Positions 31,985 to 44,114 of a stretch of 64,000 nt of DNA are shown here, one piece after another (position 1 is the first letter of the stretch; each line of letters starts with the position of its first letter). The stretch is from the NCBI RefSeq assembly GCF_964340395.1, contig NC_135568.1, forward strand, positions 5,101,579 to 5,165,578. The letters run 5' to 3'. The notes under the pieces were generated by a model, which did no database searches, was not told the origin of the DNA, and saw nothing but the letters and a program-made list of their open reading frames with translations. The DNA is from Glandiceps talaboti (taxonomy: Eukaryota; Hemichordata; Enteropneusta; Spengelidae). Made by a program: the position numbers and the translations under genes.

Positions 31985-33760
31985 ACATTTTGTTGAGTTT
32001 AAGATTTCAGTCGCAGTACATGCAGGTGCACGTCTTTTAATGATTAAATCAACCTTACTCTGTCTCCCTGTTTCTCTCCCTCTAACTCTATTTGTAAAGC
32101 TAGTGAAAAACATTTGGGGCTTCATGGACTTGTGATCGTTGTAGTAGAACTTTAAGTGCACTATAATGCATGAAATGAAATTAAAATTATATATTTTTTA
32201 AAAAACTGATTTTGAAAGGACATGCTTAAAAGTTTTGTAAGGAGGAATGCATAGATAGTTTGCATTTTTTTGACCTTAACTACGAGTACGGCGGAATATA
32301 ATTTAATTACGTAATTCAAGAATAACAGTTCAAAATTATGTGTAGGTACCTGGTTATAGAAACATCAAACATACAAAGACAGCATACACTGGATGGATGA
32401 TGATGACGTTGATAAATGGGTGAACGATACCGTTAGAATCTCACAAACTGGTAGCAACTATCAACTACGTATTCAATATGGCTGACTGTGTGTTTATACC
32501 AATCGGACTAGAACCTATTATTGTAAGCCAGACAAAGTTTCTGCTGTTACCAGAAAAAAACTTTACTGTTGTTCTATTATTGACGTAAATAGGCCTGGTA
32601 ATTTTACGACAATTGTCAACACATAACCTTGCAAACTAGTCGTTAACGACACAGTTCAGTGTATAAATTTGACAGTCTGTCGTCGATTTAGGCAACAATG
32701 TATGGACGACATTTAAACTGAAAAATGTACAGAGAAATGCAGAAAAATAAACGAGAAACGTTTTGGATTGTCTCACAGTGAAATGAGTTAAATTTAGAGG
32801 CAATGTACCTGAAAGATAAAATAAAATTCTATATTGAATTGTAAACTTATTGTAAGTGGCATCTTTGTCTTACTGTAACAGTTAATAATAAATATGTCGG
32901 CCATCTTAGTTGGACGAGCGAGGTGAAGAAAATTTCATTAGCTAAATTGAAAATTAATTATGTGTACTACTGGTCTTTTCCGTGTAATTGTCAGCGTTGT
33001 TGAAAAAGGGAGACACTTGCCCATACTGGTTTACCAAGTTTGAAATCATTGCAGTAAAGACGCACGGCTAAACTTTGGTTAAAGAACGACACGTTACTCT
33101 GTATGTCGTCAGAAATAAAAGAATGTGTAGGCCAAAAGGACGCGAACACTTTTGTGATTTGAGATTTTACATACCGTACATATCCATATTGTTGCATTTG
33201 TATATCGGCCAACGATGGTCTGTATTCGTCGTAAATGGGCCAGAAAGAGTACCACGACTTTGCGAGTACATTTGATATATAATATACAATTCGATAGCGC
33301 AAAGGGAAGTGTTCAAATTTAATTCAACAAACAATGATTGCTAATATTACTCTGGCTAACAATGACGAAGATCAACTTTTGATGTACAAAATCAGAGAAA
33401 TCGCACAAAAACAAACATTATCCTTGGCAACAGTAACATTGTAGAATTTGATGATGTAATCCCGAAAAGTGGCCAGACAAAATATGGCGATTTGGTAACT
33501 TCATTTTCACATCGGACCTTGGATCATTGCCAGCATTGATGCAGAAAACTGACCATATCTTACACATGGCAACAGGAAAAACAAACATAACTTCGTTAAT
33601 TTTGTTTTGGCAACTACCTTCGCATTGTTTAAGATATTGGCCAATGAATTCACACTCTGATAAGTAGATTACGATGATATCATCGCAAAATACTTTTATG
33701 GACCAATCACAATTGAGACAGACTGAAATGTTGAAATAGATTGATGTGATTTTTAGAATT

Positions 33761-33767
33761 TATAAGG
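33761..33767 (+). promoter_or_regulatory. TATA-box candidate for small gene A
   Basis: TATAAGG lies 80 bases before the ATG and is conserved in position in copy B (50130-50136). Transcription would begin near 33790, giving a leader of about 55 bases. Confidence 0.55.
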
Positions 33768-33846
33768 GATGCTAAATCACGACGAAATCACAATTCTTTG
33801 AGGACTTGTTTGCTGGAAAGCTGTGTAACTGTGAACTGTCAGCAAA

Positions 33847-36800
33847 ATGAGGTACGTTTTTTATTCCTTATATTGTATTTTATAATATTGTACTAAGAAG
33901 GCGCACTTGACAGAGCTACCGAAACGGGAATGAAATATGCTGAGCCACGGAAAAAACTTTGAAACTGTTTCTAACTATCGTAGATTTGATTTGTAACTTC
34001 GGATGACCTACATCGTAATTTTGTTTCACTTTGTCAGGTCTATGTTATTCGTGTTGTTAACTTTGACACTGGTAGCTGTATCACACACCCAGTACAGTGA
34101 CGAATTCGAGGATAAAAAAGGTAAGTATAAAAAGACGCAATTTAGCCTTCTTCTGTTAATGTTGAACATAGTCACTATGGTCGTAAAAAAAACCCTCTTT
34201 TACGGTACCGTCCACAATTCGTTATTTCGCATTGGCGCGGAAGAAATAATAGCTTTGCTTTGCGAGAAAAATCTCCTGACACGTTGTTATACAGTGTTTT
34301 ATCGGATCCTTTACTGTATCATTCGTTCAGAACATGTCCCTGTAAATGTCATTTTTTGTTGATTGCCATTTTGGCTACGCCGACCATTCCCACCCACCAC
34401 AATGCCTACTTATTTTCGTCTGTAATACTATCTATACCTATATGGATAACCGTCACATTCACACACTACATTTCAGTTTAAAGACCAAGGTTTCATACCC
34501 ACGTTCTCGTATCAGTGGAGCCATAATTAGATGGGATTATTCTTACTTTTTTCCGGATACACTTTTTATATTGCTCTGACAGAAAACTGTTTTTCGCATC
34601 TCAATTTAATCCTGATGTGAACTTGGCGAAAACTAATATATACCTTCTCTGTTCTTGTTTTCAGCTCCCCCACTTCTAGAGGATGTGGCTGTGGCTGAGA
34701 GTGAGCCTGAGTCTACAGCAGGTGAGTTATTATTCTTCTCAATTAGTTAATCATTGTCTATATAATCATGTACTATGATTTAAAATGATTGATATATGTA
34801 ATGAGCGGAAGTCTTTAACCCGTTGATATTATTAAAGTCGTGATAAATGTATAACCATTTAGGTTCGTGTTGCGAGTTTCCAAATATCCTTTGACATCTT
34901 TGGCGAATTCTAACATAAATTGTTGTAGTTATAGCCACCACCACCACCACCACCATCACCACCACCACCACCACCACCACCACCACCAACAACAACAACG
35001 GACGTTACTGTTAACGGGTTTCTAGGGCTAGTTGTAGGGCGTGGATACTATTTGCTTGTAACGATCGAATATTGATATGCACCGTAAAATTGATGATGTT
35101 ACAACAACAACAACAACAACAACAACAGCAACAATAATAATAATAATAATAACAACAGCAACAATAACAGCAGCAACAACATCAGCAACAACAACAACAG
35201 CAACAACAACAACAACAAGAACAAGAACAAGAACAACAACGACGACAATAACAGCAACAACTATTGCCGCTAAAATGTTTTTGTTTTCATTTTGAATAAA
35301 TACCCGAACGACCATACTAGAATCTGATTAAGGAAATTTTGTACTTTAAATATTGGTTTATTTAAGAATACTATGCGTAAAGTGTCAAACCTGAAAAACT
35401 TTGGAACATAGGGAAAAAATATCCAGTAGGCCTGCATAATCATGGATTGCCCTCTCCGTTCATATGTCAATTTTGTATATTCTCTAAATGTAGGTTTTTA
35501 AACAGTAAATCATTCCTTACACCTATTACTTTGATGTCACTAATCTAAAATATACTTGCTTATATACGATTCTTCATGATATGCATGATATAGACGTACA
35601 CTACAACGAACGGACAAACGTATTGCTCTGCTGAGTCTTGGCAGGAAAATGACTACCATTCTATATTTAGTGTATTTTTACAAATAAACCTTCACTTCAC
35701 TTGCCCATCTCTAAATAAGTAGATTTTAGAAAATGTAAGAAATTACTTACAGGGGTCTGTTATTTCAATTATGTCAACGATACTTTCAGTTTGGAAAGTG
35801 TTAGCTAACCGACTACACTGTACACAGAGTAATTGGAATAAAAAGCTACACTGTCTGTGCACTTTGCTGAAACGAAATCCTTTCTGTCAGACTTTTCCAA
35901 CAAAATATTGAAATATCCTGTACAGGCATATATGAACACCATTCATAATGTATGAGACAGACATTTGATAGACATTTGTTCCCTTCAAATGGTAATCATA
36001 ATATTTTTCTTCAAATTACACCAGGGGTAACAGGCGGTGAAACGACTTTGCAAGACACCTCGCCCGGTATGTTATCTTCTTACACTATATGATGTAAGAT
36101 CAAGGTAGTTTTGACTGATAAAACAAGTTAAACTTTGCGATCATGAAACGTCGGACATATACTCACTTTAAAAAAAATTAATTTTGACACTTACATCGGA
36201 AAGTATTATCAAATCACTTGTTGATGAGATTCGTTATCACTCATCCATAACACACATAAGAAAATGTTACACTTTCATGATTTTGGAATGCAACATGTAA
36301 TTAAGTTTTGGCCGTGTATTGTCGTGTTTCCACCATCAAGTGAATCTCTCTATATATACCATCCATGTTAGTATCTCTATACCATCGCTGTTAGAATGTC
36401 GATACCACCCCTTGCTAGTATCTCTATATCATCCCTGTGAATTTCGAGAATAACGCACCTTTTGCCAACTGAGTGCCGTGAGTTCAGAAATCAGCAAAAA
36501 GTCTGAAAAGTACGACTGGATGTCCTAGGTATATTGACTGTTCTTGAGATTACAAGTTATTCGAAACAAAGCAAAATTTCTACAGATCATAAATGAAACA
36601 TTGACGTGAGTAAAAATATCGTGTTTTAGCCTCAAAATAACGTTTTATGTTGACCACATGATTGAATGTGGATAACGTTTCATGTGTTTGATTTGCATAT
36701 GAATTTCATAATGAAAAAAACCTGATATTGACTGCGTATAGACATATATTAATTTCAATACAGTTTATGAAATTCAGTGGGAATCGAAATAATTAGTGTG

Positions 36801-37234
36801 CCAATCTGAAGAACTATATTATAAATAATGTTAAGGGCTGATACATCTATTTTACAGAAAGTGGTACTGGTACTGCTGATACAACTGAACCTGACGTCGG
36901 CACCGGAGCAACTGAAGGTAAGATAAAAGAGAATGACAGTTTCCAGGACGACAGTATAGTGCCATCTATCATATCATAAACAAACGTATGCCATATTAAT
37001 GGTGATTAAATAGCGCCCTCAACGACGTGTTATCTTGTAAACAAGAATATCTTTAACTTCACAAATAGTCGATTCATTAATTGACTTCATTTATGTCCAA
37101 GGAAGTTTGGTTAATGTTTTGAACTTTTTCCTTTGATCTTTGACCTTGAAGGTGATGGCAGCATAAAGCATGGATTCAGTCTGATGTTGCTGAGTTCCTC
37201 GTTTATAACAGTCTTCTTACTGAACCTGGCCTGA
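33847..37234 (+). CDS. Small secreted, probably GPI-anchored Thr/Ser-rich protein, gene A (six exons)
   Basis: Exons 33847-33851, 34038-34120, 34665-34721, 36025-36066, 36858-36917 and 37152-37234 join to 330 nt, 109 aa. All introns are GT-AG with strong donors and all are phase 1. Residues 1-17 are a signal peptide (MRSMLFVLLTLTLVAVS). The mature chain is about 65 residues of Asp/Glu/Thr/Ser/Pro/Gly-rich stalk (AESEPESTA, GTGTADTTEPDVGTG) with no Cys. The last exon gives GDGSIKHGFS followed by a hydrophobic tail ending LLNLA, the usual shape of a GPI-attachment signal with a small-residue omega site near GDGS. A 119-nt intron (37248-37366) appears to sit in the 3'UTR. No family is recognised. 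The paralogue at 50217-53308 supports the model exon by exon. Function unknown; a cell-surface mucin-like spacer is inferred. Confidence 0.82.
34038..34120 (+). CDS. Gene A exon 2 (signal peptide)
   Basis: Acceptor 'ttgtcag', donor gtaagt. It encodes the rest of the signal peptide and the acidic start of the mature chain (HTQYSDEFEDKK). It is conserved in gene B up to SDE, after which the copies diverge. Confidence 0.85.
34665..34721 (+). CDS. Gene A exon 3 (57 nt)
   Basis: Phase 1-1 exon encoding APPLLEDVAVAESEPESTA. The SEPEST word is shared with gene B exon 3, which is 12 nt shorter. Confidence 0.82.
34938..35232 (+). repeat. (CCA)n and (AAC)n trinucleotide microsatellites
   Basis: A CCA run (34938-34987) and a longer interrupted AAC/AAT run (35100-35232) in intron 3 of gene A. 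Both are absent from gene B's intron 3. Confidence 0.92.
36025..36066 (+). CDS. Gene A exon 4 (42 nt)
   Basis: Phase 1-1 exon encoding GVTGGETTLQDTSP. Its acceptor CAG aligns with a CAG inside gene B exon 4, so the acceptor has shifted by 18 nt between copies without changing frame. Confidence 0.75.
36357..36445 (+). repeat. Short tandem repeat, about 23 bp, four copies
   Basis: Four imperfect units around 'taccatc..tgttagtatctcta' in intron 4 of gene A. Absent from the matching part of gene B. Confidence 0.6.
36858..36917 (+). CDS. Gene A exon 5 (60 nt)
   Basis: Phase 1-1 exon encoding ESGTGTADTTEPDVGTGATE. The first 46 or so bases are identical to gene B exon 7. Confidence 0.85.
37152..37234 (+). 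CDS. Gene A exon 6 (GPI-signal-like C-terminus)
   Basis: Acceptor 'cttgaag', stop TGA. It encodes GDGSIKHGFS and a hydrophobic tail (LMLLSSSFITVFLLNLA). It differs from gene B exon 8 at only a few bases. Confidence 0.83.
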
Positions 37235-38145
37235 GTTCAAGTTTAAGGTAATTAAGTTGGTTTTATATACTAAGTACATGAGAACAGTTACATAAATATA
37301 AAATATCAAATAATCTGGTAGAACGATATATATTTAAAACCACTTTTTACTTTTACTTTGTTTCAGGGCACTTTTACGTCTACCAGAAATGGAAGGAAAA
37401 AAGAAAATTCTTGTTTAGTAGTTTTAGTGGTAGTAGTAGTAGTAGTAACAACTACAACTGTGGTGGTGGTGGTTGGTTTGTAATGTACTGTTGACGTGGA
37501 CAAATTGTAAATAGATAGAAAAAATTAACATACACATAAAAAATGAGTGATTTTTACCATGAGCACTTTCAAATCCAATCTCCTTAATCGTTCACGACAT
37601 TTTAAAAACAATTATTGCCATCTCCGAGTCAAGTGATGATGAGGCGCTCTCATTGTAACGATTTACCGTTGCCGTGTTGCCCTGCGCCACAACATAAATG
37701 TACAATTGTATGAACAAATAGCATTTGAAATACTGATTTTAAATCATAAGTACTAGAAAAAGGAAATTTACGATACACCAGACATGACTATTGGAAAGTT
37801 ATTTGATGTAACCTCGGAACAGAGAATCATCCAACGTCTACTAAGATTAGCGCCACCTACGGTGTGAAGTAATTGCCTCACATTTGAGGCTGCATCTTAC
37901 ATAATAGAGCGAAATATCGCCGAAAAATTCCCGAGATGCAGTGTCAGATATGAAGGATATATAGTGAGCTGTACCCACTAGACCAGAATCTATTTGTACA
38001 AATTCTTTGCGTCAACAGCAAAATCGATGCAAACTCAGTCGTGCCATTTTATAGGATTACAAGAGTGTACATTCTGATTCCTACACACCAAATTCAATGG
38101 TTGCCTCAGATAGTTCTCACGATATTGTGCATTGTTTATGATGTA

Positions 38146-38262
38146 GTAACTCTTTGGTGTATAAAGATAAGTTGTAGAAAATAGCCATCTGTTGTTACAT
38201 TCGAAATATGATCGTGAAATTATCAAAAAAAATTATATATTAACATCACACCAAAGAGTTAC
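38146..38262. repeat. Inverted repeat with 15-bp arms
   Basis: The arms 38146-38160 and 38248-38262 are perfect reverse complements (GTAACTCTTTGGTGT and its complement), 87 bases apart. Copy B has the same structure near 54237-54350 with one arm mismatch. It may be a small foldback or MITE-like insertion older than the duplication. Confidence 0.6.
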
Positions 38263-39554
38263 AATGAAACATCACTAGATGTTTTAGTGCACGGAATCTT
38301 GCGAAGATAGCCTCGTATGTAGAGCCATGTATATAGAATACCAACCTCCATAACAGTAGTTTTGTTGACTTTGTACATTGAGTAACGTAGATTTATTAGC
38401 TAGGTACAAGGTGTTAAACACCCCTAAGTTGGATGTACACATTTTGCCATGATGAATGTCGTCCTCTGCGATGGGCACGCATCATCAATAGGCTCCTCTT
38501 TTCCATGTGCATGCGCACAACTAGGCAAACTACTGGTGTATACAGGGAATAACCATATGTTTATTATCTATTGATTGGTTTACGTCTTGCATTTATGAAT
38601 ATATAATGTGAAGTGATGACGGCGATGGATGAAAAACCAAATGTGGAATTCATTTGCATTGGCTGAATGACTCCGTGCCAGATGTTTCACATTAGTTGAT
38701 GTTAATTAGCAGTGTTCCTCCTGGGATGAACATTCTCAATATGCAAATTATAAAAAGTGTAATTCTATTTTTTTCATTTAATGTATTCTGATAGCTAGTT
38801 ATTTTTAATTTTTTTATTGAATAACAAACGAAATGTTCATCCCGTGACTAACCACCTATACTCATTCTTCATTTGATCAAAATTCAAATATAAAAAATTT
38901 TTTATATTAAGATATGCCATATTTGTCTCTTAAGACATGTCTCATCACTATTAACCTTGAACTTGTAGCTCTATGAAGTCTTTGACTGAAAGCTTTTGAG
39001 GACAAGATGAAAATGAATCAGGGACATGTCTTGGTGGATAAGTTGTCGGAGAATGTTCTCTATATCAATTTTACTTTTAACGTAGAATGCACCTCAGAAA
39101 TAAACATTTTAAACTTTCGCTGTTACTTTAAATTTGTTCAAGAAAACCCCCAATTATTCTAAGTTCAAATCACTAACAAAATTCAGGTCACCATACCATT
39201 TTTCAAAAAAGAGATCAAAGTAATATCAAAATTGGGTCATTTTTGGATCCAACATGGCCGCCGAATACTGTGTTAATTGACGATTTTCTACAATCTCAGT
39301 TTCTTTTATAATTTCAAAAGGACCAGGAAAGAATTGAAAAACTTTGATTTTCATGGAAATTTGCCTCTAAGGTGCATTCTACTTTAATTTCGTTATCAAT
39401 GTTTGCAGGCAAGAGTAAACCGGATGATAATTAGAACTTGCATTATTTCCTTGTACTCAAGTTTGTGATAGTTTTCGAAAAGGAAAATAAAATTTCCTAA
39501 ATTGAGTTAAATGTGTGTTTTTGCATTATTCACCCTATTATTTATTTCATTTTA

Positions 39555-39645
39555 TGTATGTATGTATGTATGTATGTATGTATGTATGTATGTATGTATG
39601 TATGTATGTATGTATGTATGTATGTGTGTGTGTGTGTGTGTCCGT
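39555..39645 (+). repeat. (GTAT)n / (GT)n microsatellite at duplication border
   Basis: The tract begins just where homology between copies A and B ends. Confidence 0.95.
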
Positions 39646-39787
39646 GCGTGCGTGTGTATATGCAGGTTCCTGCCAGCCTGTAGGTAAAGTACAGGTAATG
39701 TTGCTCACAAAATTGTATTGAAATTCTCCGACCATGTTTAAACATTCTGACTAAGTAGTGAATGTCTATGAATTGTTATTTTAAACT

Positions 39788-39906
39788 GAATATTGGTATT
39801 TGTCATCAGCTGCCTTTGTTGGCTACATACACATGGACATGCCATCTCAAGAGGATAGTCAGACAACGGTATCACATACATCCCATTATGGTTGATATCG
39901 TATCAA
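39788..39906 (+). repeat. Repeat shared with 62975-63100
   Basis: 'tttgtcatcagctgcctttg', 'ccatctcaagaggatagtca' and 'ggtatcacatacatccc' recur in order near the lectin exons. The block ends where the receptor intron 2 copy begins. Confidence 0.8.
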
Positions 39907-40659
39907 AAAAATGGTACGAACCATATAGCTTTGTTGGGAACACAAATTCTAATGTGCGGCAGCCGTCCGATACACACGCATTCAGGGTCCCATGTTACGA
40001 AAACGTAGTTTATAATAGTATAAACAGAGGGCACTTGTATCCTTATTTTGATTTATAAAAACCACCTTCTCTATATAAACTCTGAAGTCATGCAAATACT
40101 GCCAAATTCAATCAGAACTTGGAATGGGGAAGAGATTACATTGTGATCTCGACTCGTGCCTCACATTTATCAACAAATAAACAAATAAGCGCACGAACAA
40201 ACAAACAGTACGTCATCCAGACATGCGCATTGGAAGTCCATTGACCTTAATTGAATAAATCATAAAATGTATATAATGAAAGAAATCGGTTACATTTATG
40301 TTACGAAACGAATTTATCACTGCAAATATGATGACCGATTCCTCGTGCATGTACATCATCGAGATGCCGGTGAATAACCTTAATCCCACATAAAATAGCA
40401 CACGAGAAATACGTGAAACCAATCTGACTATGTAACCATGATATAAATATCGACAAATTGTAGGGTTAAAGTTCACGCTATTAACACCATGACTTGAAGT
40501 AAGGTGTCACAGTGTTACTTCATCGGTTACTCTTATGACGCCATCAGTGCTGTCACGAACTTGAGACTTCAGCCTCGTTATCGATTATAGATCCCTATGT
40601 GGCATAAAAGAAATTCTACATAGATCAGTAGCCCAAATACTCATATGAAATCTTAACCC
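39907..40659 (+). repeat. Copy of nAChR intron 2 sequence
   Basis: Collinear with 13013-13828 apart from small indels and loss of about 105 bases near 40420. It forms the left part of the chimeric receptor fragment and ends at the shared word 'atatgaaatcttaaccct'. Confidence 0.87.
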
Positions 40660-40889
40660 TTCGTAAAAGAAGATTTCCTCTAAAATGTAGAATGGGAAAT
40701 AATTGACTCCAGAGTGACGAATCTATTGAAGAAATATCCATGCTGTCCCAAGATCTACAGTAATTTGGTGTACACGCTTGTGATAAGACGGCGCCCTCTA
40801 TATTACATATTCCATATGGTTGTTCTGTGTTTGTTCATGTCATTTATTACGTTATTCGTATTTAACCTGCTGCCAGACTCCGGTGAGAA
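40660..40889 (+). pseudogene. nAChR exon 5 fragment (pseudogene)
   Basis: Homologous to 21634-21862. It covers KEDFL, NVEWEIIDSRVTNLLKKYP, the CCP of loop C, RRRPLYYI and M1, and breaks off just after PDSGE before M2. A Glu codon has become TAA right after KEDFL, and several replacements are present (Tyr to Lys after CCP, Val-Asn to Phe-His before M1). It lacks splice sites, M2-M4 and the other exons, so it is non-functional. Confidence 0.93.
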
Positions 40890-42859
40890 TTAATTCACAT
40901 AGAACTTTGCCAATAGAGCCCTATGAAAACGTAACTTACCGCCAAGGTTCATGGGTAAATTTACCGCTCATGCGCAGATGAACTGATCAGGCTGACGGCA
41001 CATGCGCAGTTACAGTTTTCACGTTCACTTCCGTAAACAATATAGCGTCAGTCAGATGAGACGCAACATGGCCAAATTTTTCATCTTGGGAAAGGCAGTA
41101 GAAAACATGCCCGGCCTCAACAAAGAAGTTGTTGGGTTTAGACTATTATTTTCCACCCAAAGGGCACAGTAGAACAGACATTGAGATGTAATCAGGGCAT
41201 GTTTGTGAACACTACATGTATATGTACGTTCAACTTGAGTTAACCTGTGTTCTCAATCAATCGAGTATCTCGTGTTACTACGATTTGATCTAAATGACCT
41301 TGGACATTCACGATCATTAATTTCAAAGTATGGTTTCATATAACATTCCTCATTTGGTCTCCTATATTTTTGTGTGTATGTGTTGTACATGAACAATTTA
41401 GTTAAGGTCAATAAACAACCTACGTCTCAAACGTCACTTGTATTATTAGTATGTACGTATGTATGTATTGACGCAATATTATTGAGGACGGTAAAGCTTA
41501 TAAAATCTTACACAAGTCAGCTATTAATGCAGTGACTGTATTCCCTGAGAAAAAAGTTTGCATTCCACAGATATGATGTGATAGGATAATTATGTTAGTC
41601 CTGAAGGCGACCATGACATTCAGGGCTAGGCACAGGATATTCAGATGATGACATCTTTGGTCCTCACAAAAAATTGAAAAAACAGCCATGCATAAAAGAC
41701 CGTTTTTGGTATTTGCACTTGCGTTATTGTCATTTAAATCACAGAAATCGACAGATCACAACATGGCCGTTTGGGGAAAATTAGCCATGACAGCGTAAAA
41801 AATCGTCTTCAAAGTTAAAAGTACCCTTCAAATTACTGCTGAAAATGTTCAAAGAAATTCAAAAAATAACGGTCATTGTCAATGGCATATTCAAAAACCT
41901 GGAACTTGCCGACGGATTGCTCAAATTTCATGGTTTTTTTTCATCTATACACCCCCAGATGCACCCCCATTAAATTTCGGTCCAATCTGCTCAGTAGTTT
42001 TGGAATTAAAGACTTTTGACCAAAAATGCACATTTTTAGCCCTAATTTGCATATCACTAATGGAATCATCATGTCATGAACAGATCTAAATTAACATGGC
42101 CCTAAGAACATTCCCACCAAATTTCAGGCCAATCTGCCCAGTAGTTGTGGAGTTTAAGTTTTTTGACCAGAAATCACATTTTTGACCCTGAACGAACACA
42201 AGGAAACATTGACCGCAAATCCAACTGAAATAACGGATATGTTGTAGAAACAAGATGACATTATAAAATGGTGGACAGACTTCGGTTACCCAGCCTCTTG
42301 CTGTTGAGAGCATAACGTGGGGGTGGGTGGGGGTTATGTTGGGGGGTGGGGTGGGGTTATGCCCTCAAAGGCAAGAGGTTGGGTAATCGAGACTAGGACA
42401 GACTGTCCCAGTTAAACTACTTTGCATTTATTTGTATCATTCATTATCAATTGAAGCCAATAAGCAAATAGAAATGTCAATGAGGTAGGTTGTCCATGAC
42501 AACAAAAGTTTGCTTCCTCGTAGCATGGATATATAAGGGGAGATATCTAACTTAGGTTTGTAACTCTACCAAATTAGGTTGGGATCAGAATTTACGGCGG
42601 CGGAGGGGGTGGGGGTGGGGTGGGTGGGGAGAAATTGGTGGGGCAATGGAAAAAATTGAGGGTCCAAGGGGTGGGGTGGGGGCATGAAAATTCTGATGGT
42701 CTGAAATGGGGGGGGGGGGTCGCAATATTTTGTTCATGATTTGGACCAAATTAAACCCCTTAAAAGATTTCTCGTTGTTTCGCCGCAATTACTTCTACAA
42801 CATACATTGAATGATGAGTGACAGCCATGCGATTGTATTTGTGTACGTGTATGCCTTCC

Positions 42860-42893
<34 letters not shown>

Positions 42894-42912
42894 CCTCTGT
42901 CTGTCTCTCTCT
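42860..42912 (+). repeat. (CTGT)n then (CT)n microsatellite in C1
   Basis: Conserved in position in C2 (46226-46284). Confidence 0.92.
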
Positions 42913-43695
42913 CTCCAGACTTGTTACAAGCCTGCCAATTTGCATTGACTCCATGGACTGTATTGTCTGTTCAGGTCCAAGTTTACATCGACTAATTTAC
43001 ATGTTTTACATGTCAGTTACAATGACCGTGGTTTATTTTGTTTGGATAGCGACTTGTCTGCACTTCCATATATGTGATATATACTCTGCATGGGGTATTA
43101 GTCATGTGTCATTTTCAGCGGGAACTACATAATTCACGTCATTTGCGATGGATACAGAAGTACATGTAGGTGCATCATAACTTCAACATATACTCAAAGG
43201 ACGTTGAAGTAATCGATGTGAAAGTCCATTATAACTACCATGGCCTGCCACGACGTATTGTCGTCGAAGTTCAAAGGGCTCCAAACTGAGGTAGAGGTAA
43301 AGATAACTATATTCCAGGTTTGAAAGCAAAATACAACAGAATTTCATAATTTCAAACCCAAACAAATACTTGCTCATCGGTTGTGTTCGACAGCTAATGG
43401 TTAACTCCGATATTGCCATATTAAGCAGCTACTACAACGGTAAAGTACCTATATAGCTGACTCGTGTGAACTCTGGCCAGATATAATAGACTCTTTAACA
43501 AGAAACAAAGTGAAAGAAACAAAAAAGACTGAACATCCAGTCCAAAAAATTCAGGAGATGCGTGGAATTTCACTCCAAAGTAAAAAACCATGTGTGCAAT
43601 CTCCAGATAAAACGTCTGTTGAACTTGTGAGCAGTTTGCCGATATAATATTATATGAATTTTACGTCTTGCAGTGTACATGTTAGAGTCAGTATG

Positions 43696-43734
43696 TTGTA
43701 ACATAGACCCTACGTGTAGGGTCTATGGTTACAA
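43696..43734. repeat. Near-perfect 39-bp palindrome, C1 copy
   Basis: The arms TTGTAACATAGACCCTAC and its complement (one extra base on the right) are separated by two bases, around the core CATAGACCCTAC-GT-GTAGGGTCTATG. It is conserved in C2 at 47052-47090 and could form a long hairpin. Confidence 0.9.
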
Positions 43735-43834
43735 GCATGGAGGTCACTTGTAACTTTGAATCAATACACTTGTATGTGTCAAAATCTGCGCCTGCAATGT
43801 GATGACTTTCGATAGCTTGTGTGTTCTAAAAACG

Positions 43835-43836
<2 letters not shown>

Positions 43837-43921
<85 letters not shown>

Positions 43922-43922
43922 C

Positions 43923-43961
<39 letters not shown>

Positions 43962-43965
43962 TGTC
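43837..43965 (+). repeat. (GT)n microsatellite
   Basis: Long GT array with a short alternating CG segment (about 43913-43923); a Z-DNA candidate. Confidence 0.95.
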
Positions 43966-44114
43966 AGTTGGGGTTGGATGGTGTTCTTTATATTTGTAGT
44001 GAGTGGTCTGTGGGAAGCCTGTTTCTTATCGATCTAATTTGTTCTTGGGGAACATAAAATGCGTATTGTATGATATGCACAGTCTTTCGGTGATCCTTCG
44101 ATTTTTCAGCTGAG

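Larger units (their letters stand above)
30740..39545 (+). repeat. Segmental duplication, copy A
   Basis: This pairs with 47545-55640 in direct orientation. Shared landmarks run throughout: 'acttgagtaaatagaggaaa' (30897/47696), 'atgtcggccatcttagttgg' (32895/49058), the whole small gene, and the 2-kb 3' flank to 'ttgcattattcaccctatta' (39521/55613). Copy A has extra material: the 42-bp minisatellite region (about 31400-32020), the CCA/AAC microsatellites at 34930-35270, and a GTAT microsatellite at its right border. Confidence 0.93.
41947..43960 (+). repeat. About 2-kb repeat, copy C1
   Basis: Direct counterpart of 45343-47250. It runs from 'catctatacacccccagatg' through a G-rich stretch, a (CTGT)n tract, 'ggatagcgac.tgtctgcact' and a palindrome, to a (GT)n array. 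No coding region is recognised. The minus-strand frame starting MLSTAR, open in both copies, reflects the high similarity of the copies, not a known protein. Confidence 0.9.

Noticed and set aside
42086-42313. Minus-strand frame (75 codons) nearly identical at 45466-45705
   Set aside because: Conservation follows from recent duplication of the whole 2-kb repeat, and the product has no recognisable domain.
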